DNA of 64,000 nt from Eunapius fragilis. Taxonomy: Eukaryota; Porifera; Demospongiae; Spongillida; Spongillidae. This document shows, piece by piece, positions 52,346 to 64,000 of the stretch. The notes beneath the pieces were generated by a model that saw only the letters and a program-made list of their open reading frames with translations, searched no databases and was not told the origin of the DNA. Numbering within the stretch: the first letter of the stretch is position 1; each line of letters starts with the position of its first letter. The translations under genes and the position numbers were made by a program. The stretch is taken from the NCBI GenBank assembly GCA_963681505.1, contig OY811980.1, forward strand, positions 8,524,955-8,588,954, read 5' to 3'.

Positions 52346-55300
52346 TCCAATCCCACTACCAATCCCACTACCAATCCCGCTAGCAATCCCACTACCAATC
52401 CCACTACCAATCCCACTACCACTACCACTACCACTACCAATCCCACTACCAATCCCACTACCAATCCCACTACCACTACCACTACCAATCCCACTACCAA
52501 TCCCACTACCAATCCCACTACCAATCCCACTACCAATCCCACTACCAATCCCACTACCAATCCCACTACCAATCCCACTACCAATCCCACTACCAATCCC
52601 ACTACCAATCCCACTACCAATCTCACTACCAATCCCACTACCACTACCACTACCATTTACAATCCCACTACCAATCCCACTACCTCTACCACTACCACTA
52701 CCAATCCCACTACCAATCCCCCTACCAATCCCACTACCAATCCCACTACCAATCCCACTACCAATCCCACTACCAATCCAACTACCAATCCCACTACCAA
52801 TCCCACTACCAATCCCACTACCAATCCAACTACCAATCCCACTACCAATCCCACTACCAATCCCACTACCAATCCCACTACCACTACCACTACTATTACC
52901 AATCCCACTACCAATCCCACTACCAATCCCACTACCAATCCCACTACCAATCCCACTACTAATCCCACTACCACTACCACTACCACTACCAATCCCACTA
53001 CCAATCCCACTACCAATCCCACTACCAATCCCACTACCAATCCCACTACCAATCCCACTACCAAGTCCACTACCAATCCCACTACCAATCCCACTACCAA
53101 TCCCACTACCAATCCCACTACCAATCCCACTACCAATCCCACTACCACTACCACTACCACTACCACTACCGATCCCACTACCACTACCACTACCAATCCC
53201 ACTACCAATCCCACTACCAATCCCACTACCAATCCCACTACCAATCCCACTACCAATCCCACTACCAATCCCACTACCAATCGCACTACCAATCCCACTA
53301 CCACTACCAGTACCAATCCAACTACCAATCCCACTACCAATCCCACTACCAATCCCACTACCAATCCCACTACCAATCCCACTACCACTACCACTACCAA
53401 TCCCACTACCAATCCCACTACCAATCCCACTACCAATATCACTACCAATCCCACTATCAATCCCACTACCAATCCCACTACCAATCCCACTACCAATCCC
53501 ACTACCAATCCCACTACCAATCCCACTACCAATCCCACTACCTATCCCACTACCACTACCATTACCATTACCAATCCCACTACCAATCCCACTACCTCTA
53601 CCACTACCACTACCAATCCCACTACCAATCCCACTACCAATCCCACTACCACTACCACTACCACTACCAATCCCACTAACACTACCAATCCCACTACCAC
53701 TACCACTACCACTACCAATCCCACTACCACGTCCACTACGAATCCCACTACCACTACCACTACCAATCCCACTACCAATCCCACTACCAATCCCACTACT
53801 AATCCCACTACCAATCCCACTACCAATCCCACTACCAATCCCACTACCAATCCCACTATCACTACCACTACCAATCCAACTACCAATCCCACTACCAATC
53901 CCACTACCAATCCCACTACCAATCCCACTACCAATCCCACTACCAATCCCACTACCAATCCCACTACCAATCCCACTACCACTACCACTACCAATCCCAC
54001 TACCAATTACACTACCAATCCCACTACCAATCCCACTACCAATCCCACTACCACTACCACTACCAATCCCACTACCAATCCCATTACCAATCCCACTACC
54101 AATCCCACTACCAATCCCACTACCAATCCCACTACCAATCCCACTACCAATCCCACTACCACTACCTCTACCAATCCCACTACCAATCCCACTACCAATC
54201 CCACTACCAATCCCACTACAAATCCCACTACCAATCCCACTACCAATCCCACTACCAATCCCACTACCAATCCCACTACCACTACCACTACCACTACCAA
54301 TCCCACTACCACTACCACTACCACTACCAATCCCACTACCACTACCACTACCAATCCCACTACCAATCCCACTACTAATCCCACTACCAATCCCACTACG
54401 ACTTCCACTACCAATCCCACTACTAATCCTACTACCAATCCCACTACCACTACCACTACCACTACCAATCCCACAACCCATCCCACTACCAATCCCACTA
54501 CCAATCCCACTACCAATCCCACTACCAATCCCACTACCAATCCCACTACCACTACCACTACCACTACCAATCCCACTACCATCCCCACTACCAATCCCAC
54601 TACCAATCCCACTACCAATCCCACTACCAATCCCACTACCAATCCCACTACCAATCCCACTACCAATCCCACTACCAATCCCACAACAATCCCACTACCA
54701 CTACCACTATCTCTACCACTACCACTACCAATCCCACTACCAATACCACTACCAATCCCACTACCAATCCCACTACCAATCCCACTACCAATCCCGATAC
54801 CAATCCCACTACCAATCCCACTACCTCTACCACTACCAATCCCACTAGCAATCCCACTACCAATCCCACTACCAATCCCACTACGACTTCCACTACCAAT
54901 CCCACTACCAATCCCACTACCAATCCCACTACCACTACCACTACCACTACCAATCCCACAACCAATCCCACTACCAATCCCACTACCAATCCCACTACCA
55001 ATCCCACTACCAATCCCACTACCAATCCCACTACCACTACCACTACCACTACCAATCCCACTACCAATCCCACTACCAATCCCACTACCAATCCCACTAC
55101 CAATCCCACTACCAATCCCACTACCAATCCCACTACCAATCCCACTACCAATCCCACTACCAATCCCACTACCAATCCCACTACCACTACCACTACCACT
55201 ACCACTACCAATCCCACTACCAATACCACTACCAATCCCACTACCAATCCCACTACCAATCCCACTACCAATCCCACTACCAATCCCACTACCAATCCCA

Positions 55301-56511
55301 CTACCACTACCACTACCAATCCCACTACCAATCCCACTACCAATCCCACTACCAATCCCACTACCAATCCCACTACCACTACCACTACCAATCCCACTAC
55401 CAATCCCATTACCAATCCCACTACCAATCCCACTACCAATCCTACTACCAATCCCACTACCAATCCCACTACCAATCCCACTACCAATCCCACTACCAAT
55501 CGCACTACCAATCCCACTACCAATCCCACTACCAATCCCACTACCAATCCCACTACCACTACCACTACTATTACCAATCCCACTACCAATCCCACTACCT
55601 CTACCACTACCACTACCAATCCCACTACCAATCCCACTACCAATCCCACTACCAATCCCACTACCAATCCCACTACCAATCCCACTACCAATCCCACTAC
55701 CAATCCCACTACCAATCCCACTACCACTACCACTACCAATCCCACTACCATTCCCACTACCACTACCACTACCAATCCCACTACCAATCCCACTACCACT
55801 ACCACAACCAATTACCCTACCAATCCCACTACCACTAGAATTTCCACTATTAATCCCACTACCAATCCCACTACCACTACCACTACTTCTACTAATCCCA
55901 CTACCAATCCCACTACCAATCCCACTACCAATCCCACTACCAATCCCACTACCAATCCCACTACCAATCCCACTACCAATCCCATTACCACTACCACTAC
56001 CAATCCCACTACCAATCCCACTACCAATCGCACTACCAATCCCACTACCAATCCCACTACCAATCCCACTACCAATCCCACTACCAATCCCACTACCAAT
56101 CCCACTACCAATCCCACTACCAATCCCACTACCAATCCCACTACCAATCCCACTACCAATCCCACTACGATTCCCACTACCACTACCACTACCAATCCCA
56201 CTACCAATCCCACTACCACTACTACTACCAATCCCACTACCACTACCGCTACTAATCCCCCTACCAATCAGACTACCACTACAATTACCACTACCAATCC
56301 CACTACCAATCCACTACCAATCCCACTACCACTACCACTACCACTACTAATCCCACTACCTTTACCACTACCCCTACCAATCCCACTACCAATCCCACTA
56401 CCACTACCACTACCAATCCCACTACCACTACCAATCCCTCTTCCACTACACTACCAATCCCACTACCAATCCCACTACCACTTCAATTACCACTACCAAT
56501 CCCGCTACCAT
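52346..56511 (+). repeat. Satellite E minisatellite, C-rich strand on + (segment 9)
   Basis: Starts after AATCTGTAATAATTCCAAT. A + strand frame is open from 52103 to 56350 (1415 codons), changing from Asn-Pro-Thr-Thr to Pro-Leu-Pro-Ile repeats where a 12-mer is out of register, which shows that the frame is not maintained by selection. One TAGAATTTCC marker at 55836. Confidence 0.94.
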
Positions 56512-58319
56512 TCAATTGTGGCGGGATCAATCCCCATCAATTCGGCGCATTTCGGCGCGCATGGACGGTTTGGTGCTCTTCGGCTGGACCAATCTGTAAC
56601 AATTCTGCGCAATTCGGCGTGGTACGACCGATTGCTGCACATTCACAGGATGAAACCGTAACAACTCAGCGCAATTCGGCGCGATGCGACAGATTGTTGC
56701 ACTTTCACGGGATCAATCTGTATCAATTCGGCGCAATTCGGTGCGCATGGACAGATTGGTGCGCTTCGCCGGGATGAATCTGCAACAATTCAACACAATT
56801 CGGCGCTCTGCGACGGATTGCTGCATTATCGCGGGATCAATCTGCAACAATTCGGCACAATTCGGCGAGCTGCGACCAATTGCTGCACTTTCACGGGTTC
56901 AATCTGTAACAATTCAGAGCAATTCGGCGCGCTGCAACGGATTGGTGCACTTTCGCGGTGGCAATATGCAACAATTCGGCACAATTCAGCGCGCTTGTAC
57001 CGATTGCTGCACTTTCACGCGTTCTATCTGTAACAATTCGGCGCAATTCGGCGCACATGGACGGATTGGTGCGCTTCGGCTGAACCAATCTGTAAAAATT
57101 CGGCGCAATTCGGCGTGGTACGACCGATTGCTGCACATTGACGGGATCAATCTGTAACAACTCAGCGCAATTCGGCGAGCTGCGACGGATTGCTGCACTT
57201 TCACGGGATCAATCTGTAACAATTCGGCTCGCAGCGACGGATTGGTGAACTTTCGCGGGGGCAATATGCAACAATTCGGCACAATTCAGCGCGCTTGTAC
57301 CGATTGCTGCACTTTCACGGGTTCTATCTGTAACAATTCGGTGCAATTCGGCGCGCATGGACGGATTGGTGCGCTTCGGCTGAACCAATCTGTAACAATT
57401 CGGCGCAATTCGGCGTGGTACGACCGATTGCTGCACATTGACGGGATCAATCTGTAACAACTCAGCGCAATTCGGCGCGATGCGACAGATTGTTGCACTT
57501 TCACGGGATCAATCTGTATCAATTCGGCGCGCTGCGTCGGATTGCTGCATTATCGCGGGATCAATCTGCAACAATTCGGCACAATTCGGCGCGCTGCGAC
57601 AGATTGCACCACTTTCGCGGAACCAATCTGTAACAATTCGGCGCGCTGCAACGGATTGCTGCACTTTCACCGGGACAAATCTGTAACAGTTCAACGCAAT
57701 TCGGCGCGCTGCGACGGAATCCTGCACTTTTGCAGGATCAATCTGTAACAATTCGGCGCAATTCGGCGTGGTGTGACCGATTGCTGCACATTCACGGGAT
57801 CAATCTGTAACAACTCAGCGTAATTCGGCGCGCTGCGACGGATTGCTGCACTTTCATGGGATCAAGCTGTAACAATTCGGCGCAATTCGGAGCGCTGCGA
57901 CGGATTGGTGCACTTTCGCGGGAGCAATATGCAACAATTCGGCACAATTCAGCGCGCTGCTACCGATTGCTGCACTTTCACGGGTTCTATCTGTAACAAT
58001 TCGGCACAATTAGTTGCGCATGGACGGATTGGTGCGCTTCGGCTGGACCAATCTGTATCAATTCGGCGCAATTCGGCGTGGAACGAACGATTGCTGCACA
58101 TTCACGGGATCAATCTGTAACAACTCAGCGCAATTCGGCGCGATGCGACAGATTGTTGCATTTTCACGGGATCAATCTGTATCAATTCGGCGCAATTCGG
58201 AGCGCTGCAACGGATTGCTGCATTATCGCGGGATCAATCTGCAACAATCTGCAACAATTCGGCACAATTCGGCGCGCTGCGACCAATTGCTGCACTTTCA
58301 CGGGTTCAATCTGTAGTAA
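56512..58319 (+). repeat. Satellite C block 8, with an extra 300-bp tandem copy
   Basis: Matches block 7 at +5675 on its left part and +5975 on its right part. The extra 300 bp is a tandem copy: GCGCTTGTAC ends at 57000 and again at 57300. Confidence 0.94.
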
Positions 58320-61300
58320 TACCAATCCCACTACCAATCCCACTACCAATCCCGCTAGCAATCCCACTACCAATCCCACTACCAATCCCACTACCACTAC
58401 CACTACCACTACCAATCCCACTACCAACCCCACTACCAATCCCACTACCACTACCACTGCCAATCCCACTACCAATCCCACTACCAATCCCACTACCAAT
58501 CCCACTACCAATCCCACTACCAATCCCACTACCAATCCCACTACCAATCCCACTACCAATCCACTACCAATCCCACTACCATTACCACTACCAATCCCAC
58601 TACCAATCCCACTACCACTACCACTACCACTACCTATCCCACTACCACAACCAATCCCAGTACCAATCCCACTACCAATCCACTACCAATCCCACTACCA
58701 ATCCCACTACCAATCCCACTACCAATCCCAATCCCACAACCAATCCCACTACCACTACCACTACCACTACAAATCCCACTATCAATCCCACTACCAATCC
58801 CACTACCAATCCCACTACCAATCCCACTACCAATCCCACTACCAATCCCACTACCAATCCAAACTACCAATCCCACTACCAATCCCACTACCAATCCCAC
58901 TACCACTACCACTACCAATCCCACTACCAATCCCACTACCAATCCCACTACCAATCCCACTACCAATCCCACTACCAATCCCACTACCAATCCCACTACC
59001 AATCCCACTACCAATCCCACTACCAATCCCAATCCCACTTCCAATCCCACTACCATTAACTCTACCACTACCAATCCCACAACCAATCCCACTACCAATC
59101 CCACTAACAATCCCACTACCAATCCCACTACCAATCCCACTACCACTACCACTACCACTACCAATCCCACTACCACTACCACTACCAATCCCACTACCAA
59201 TCCCACAACCAATCCCACTACCAATCCCACTACCAATCCCAGTACGAATCCCACTACGAATCCCACTACCAATCCCAATTACACTATAGATCACACTACC
59301 ACTACCACTACCACTACCAATCCCACTACCAATCCCACTACCAATTTCACTACCACTACCACTATCACTACCAATCCCACTACCACTACCACTACCATTC
59401 CCACTACCAATCCCACTACCTCTACCACTACCACTCCCAATCCCACTACCAATCCCACTACCAATCCCACTACCAATCCCAATCCCACTACCAATCCCAC
59501 TACCACTACCACTACCACTACCAATCCCACAACCAATCCCACTACCAATCCTACTATCAATCCCACTACCAATCCCACTACCAATCCCACTACCAATCCC
59601 ACTACCACTACCACTACCACTACCAATCCCACTACCAATCCCACTACCATTTCCACTACCAATCCCACTACCACTACCACTACCAATCCCACTACCAATC
59701 CCACTACCAATCCCACTACCATTCCCACTACCAATCAAACTACCAATCCCACTAGCAATCCCATTACCAATTCCACTAAAAATCCCACTACCACTACCAC
59801 TACCAATCCCACTACCAATCCCACTACCAATCCGACTACCAATCCTACTACCAATCCCACTACCAATCCCACTACCAATTCCACTACCAATCCCACTACC
59901 AATCCCACTACCAATCCCACTACCACTACCACTACCACTACCAATCCCACTAACCATCCCACTACCAATCCCACTACCAATCCCACTACCACTACCACTA
60001 CAAATCCCACTACCAATCCCACTACCAATCCCACTACCAATCCCACTACCAATCCCACTACCAATCCCACTACCAATCCCACTACCAATCCCACTACCAA
60101 TCCCACTACCAATCCCACTACCACTACCACTACCACTACCACCACCAATCCCACTACCACTACCACTACCAATCCCAATACCAATCCCACTACCAATCCC
60201 ACTACCACTACCACTACCACTACCAATCCCACTACCACTACCACTACGAAACCCACTACCAATCCCACTACCAATCTCACTACGAATCCCACTACCAATC
60301 CCACTACCAATCCCACTACCAATCCCACTACCACTACCACAACCAATCCCACTACCATTCCCACTACCACTACCACTACCAATCCCACTACCACTACCAC
60401 TACCAATTCCCCTACCAATCCCACTACCACTAGAATTTCCACTATAAATCCCACTACCAATCCCACTACCACTACCACTACTTCTACTAATCCCACTACC
60501 AATCCCACTACCAATCCCACTACCAATCCCACTACCAATCCCACTACCAATCCCACTAACAATCCCACTACCAATTCCACTACCAATCCCACTACCAATC
60601 CCACTACCAATCCCACTACCAATCCCACTACCAATCCCACTACCAATTCTACTACCAATCCCACTACCACCACCACTACCAATCCCACTACCAATCCCAC
60701 TACCAATCCCACTACCAATCCCACTACCACTACCACTACCAATCCCACTTCCAATCCCACTACCATTCACGCAACCACTACAATTACGACTGTTAATCCC
60801 ACTACCAATCCCACTACCACTCCCTCTACCAATCCCACTACCACTACCACTACTACTACCAATCCCACTACCACTACCACTACTAATCCCCCTACCAATC
60901 AGAGTACCATTACAATTACCACTACCAATCCCACTACCAATCCACTACCAATCCCACTACCACTACCACTACCACTACTAATCCCACTACCTCTACCACT
61001 ACCACTACCACTACCAATCCCACTACCACTACCACTACTAATCCCACTACCAATCCCACTACCAATCCCACTACCAATCCCACTACCAATCCCACTACCA
61101 ATCCCACTACCAATCCCACTACCAATCCCACTACCAATCCCACTACCAATCCCACTACCACTACCACTACCAATCCAACTACCAATCCCACTACCAATCC
61201 CACTACCAATCCCACTACCAATCCCACTACCAATCCCACTACCAATCCCACTACCACTACCACTACCAATCCCACTACCATTCCCACTACCACTACCACT

Positions 61301-63255
61301 ACCAATCCCACTACCAATCCCACTACCAATCCCACTACCAATCCCACTACCAATCCCGCTACCAATCCCACTACCAATCCCACTTCCAATCCCACTACCA
61401 ATCCCACTACCAATCCCACTACCAATCCCACTACCAATCCCACTACCAATCCCACTACCAATCCCACAACCACTACCACTACCATTACCAATCCCACTAC
61501 CAATCCCACTACCTCTACCACTACCACTACCAATCCCAGTACCACTACCACTACCAATTCCACTACCAATCCCACTTCCAATCCCACTACCAATCCCACT
61601 ACCAATCCCACTACCAATCCCACTACCAATCCCACTACCAATCCCACTACCACTACCACTTCCAATCCCACTACCATTCCCACTACCACTACCACTACCA
61701 ATCCCACTACCAATCCCACTACCACTACCACTACCAATCCCACTACCACTACCACTACCAATTCCCCTACCAATCCCACTACCACTAGAATTTCCACTAT
61801 AAATCCCACTACCAATCCCACTACCACTTCCACTACTTCTACCAATGCCACTACCAATCCCACTACCAATCCCACTTCCAATCCCACTACCAATCCCACT
61901 AACAATCCCACTACCAATCCCACTACCAATCTAACTACCAATCCCACTACCAATCCCCCTACCAATCCCACTACCAATCCCACTACCACTACCACTACCA
62001 TTACCAATCCCACTACCAATCCCACTACCAATCCCACTACCACTACCTCTACCAATCCCACTACCAATCCCACTACCAATCCCACTACCAATCCCACTAC
62101 CAATCCCACTACCAATCCCACTACCAATCCCACTACCAATCCCACTACCAATCCCACTACCAATCCCACTACGAATCCCACTACCACTACCACTACCATT
62201 ACCAATCCCACTACCAATCCCACTACCTCTACGACTACCACTACCAATCCCACTACCAATCCCACTACCAATCCCACTACCACTACCACTACCACTACCA
62301 ATCCCACTACCACTACCACTACCAAACCCACTACCAATCCCACTACCAATCTCACTACCAATCCCACTACCAATCCCACTACCAATCCCACTACCAATCC
62401 CACTACCACTACCACAACCAATCCCACTACCATTCCCACTACCACTACCACTACCAATCCCACTACCAATCCCTCTACCACTACCACTACCAATCCCACT
62501 ACCACTACCACTACCAATTCCCCTACCAATCCCACTACCACTAGAATTTCCACTATAAATCCCACTACCAATCCCACTACCACAACCACTACTTCTACTA
62601 ATCCCACTACCAATCCCACTACCAATCCCACTACCAATCCAACAACCAATCCCACTACCAATCCCACTACCAATCCCACTACCAATTCCACTACCAATCC
62701 CACTACCAATCCCACTACCAATCCCACTACCAATCTCACTACCAATCCCACTACCAATTCCACTACCAATCCCACTACCACCACCACTACCAATCCCACT
62801 ACCAATCCCACTACCAATCCCACTACCAATCCCACTACCACTACCACTACCAATCCCATTTCCAATCCCACTACCATTCACGCAACCACTACAATTACCA
62901 CTGTTAATCCCACTACCAATCCCACTCCCACTCCCTCTACCAATCTCACTACCACTACCACTACTACTACCAATCCCACTACCACTACCACTACTAATCC
63001 CCCTACCAATCAGAGTACCACTACAATTACCACTACCAATCCCACTACCAATCCACTACCAATCCCACTACCACTACCACTAACACTACTAATCCCACTA
63101 CCTCTACCACTACCCCTACCAATCCCATTACCAATCCCACTACCGCTACCACTACCAATCCCACTACCATTACCAATCCCACTTCCACTACACTACCAAT
63201 CCCACTACCAATCCCACTACCGCTTCAATTACCACTACCAATCCCGCTACCAATC
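58320..63255 (+). repeat. Satellite E minisatellite, C-rich strand on + (segment 10)
   Basis: More varied than segment 8, with AATCCCAATCCC short units and several single-base register shifts (CCAATCCACTACC at 58560, 58680, 60943, 63053). TAGAATTTCC markers lie at 60431, 61786 and 62542. Confidence 0.94.
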
Positions 63256-64000
63256 CCTTATGGCGGGATCAATCCCCATCAATTCGGCGCATTTCGGCGC
63301 GCATGGACTGTTTGGTGCCCTTCGGCTGGACCAATCTGTAACAAGTCGGCGCAATTCGGCGTGGTACAACTGATTGCTGCACATTCACGGGATCAATCTG
63401 TATCAATTCGGCGCAATTCGGTGCGCATGGACGGATTTCTGCGCTTCGCAGGGATCAATCTGCAACAATTCGGCACAATTCGGCGCGCTGCGACGGATTG
63501 CTGCATTATCGCGGGATCAATCTGCAACAATTCGGCACAATTCGGCGCGCTGCGACCAATTGCTGCACTTTCACGGGTTCAATCTGTAACAATTCGGCAC
63601 AATTCGGCGCGCTGCGACGGATTGCTGCATTATCGCGGGATCAATCTGCAACAATTCGGCACAATTCGGCGCGCTGCGACAGATTGCACCACTTTCGCGG
63701 AACCAATCTGTAACAATTCGGCGAGCTGCGACGGATTGCTGCACTTTCACGGGATCAATCTGTAACAATTCGGCTCGCAGCGACGGATTGGTGAACTTTC
63801 GCGGGGGCAATATGCAACAATTCGGCACAATTCAGCGCGCTTGTACCGATTGCTGCACTTTCACGGGTTCTATCTGTAACAATTCGGCGCAATTCGGCGC
63901 GCATGGACGGATTGGTGCGCTTCGGCTGAACCAATCTGTAACAATTCGGCGCAATTCGGCGTGGTACGACCGATTGCTGCACATTGACGGGATCAATCTG
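63256..64000 (+). repeat. Satellite C block 9, cut by the window edge
   Basis: Entry TTATGGCGGGATCAATCCCC as in blocks 7 and 8 (6742 bp after block 8). The stretch from 63721 matches 57175 onward, including the rare GGCTCGCAGCGACGG unit at offset 6546. Continues off the right edge. Confidence 0.94.

Noticed and set aside
52103..56350. A 1415-codon open frame, and similar frames of 500-1140 codons throughout 12.4-63 kb, as genes for repetitive proteins
   Set aside because: The 12-bp unit has no stop in five of six frames, long frames overlap on both strands, and the encoded repeat type changes at register shifts. No unique domain, signal peptide or codon bias supports coding.

Overview
The window looks like eukaryotic heterochromatin built almost entirely from tandem repeats. 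I find no gene I can support, no rRNA or tRNA gene, no CRISPR array and no telomere repeat. Five unrelated-looking satellite families follow one another with sharp joins. Two mobile-element-like segments with terminal inverted repeats and target-site duplications are inserted among them. The lineage cannot be fixed. CpG is abundant in one family (Sat C carries GGCGCGCTGCGACGG), which argues against a strongly CpG-depleted, vertebrate-like genome. A pericentromeric or subtelomeric location is plausible but not shown.

Layout: 1-8260 is Sat A, 185- and 208-bp monomers mostly alternating as a 393-bp dimer. 8261-10600 is Sat B, 55-60-bp units rich in CCAATTGG. 10601-16815 alternates Sat C (about 52-63-bp units) with Sat E, a 12-mer/6-mer minisatellite whose G-rich strand (GGGATTGGTAGT) is here the + strand. 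A 1371-bp element at 11072-12442 interrupts this block. 16816-25169 is Sat D, 30-34-bp units each centred on the perfect dyad TGACTCCTGCAGGAGTCA, interrupted by a 1418-bp element at 22002-23419. 25170-26874 is low-copy DNA with diverged short duplications. 26875-64000 is again Sat E alternating with Sat C, but Sat E is now inverted (CCACTACCAATC on +) while Sat C keeps its orientation.

Higher-order structure is present at several scales: a 1388-bp 7-monomer repeat in Sat A, 1435- and 4344-bp offsets in Sat D, a nearly identical 4444-bp-offset duplication at 29.1-37.8 kb, a ladder of about 1.9-2.2 kb in Sat E at 39.8-48.1 kb, and a Sat C plus Sat E composite recurring with offsets of 5675 and 6742 bp after 50.8 kb. 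Both elements can be read precisely because an uninterrupted paralogue of each insertion site survives elsewhere in the window.

Very long open frames occur throughout Sat E (up to about 1400 codons). They follow from the 12-bp unit, which is stop-free in five of six frames, and are not treated as genes. All comparisons were made by eye; copy numbers are approximate and identities were not computed by alignment.
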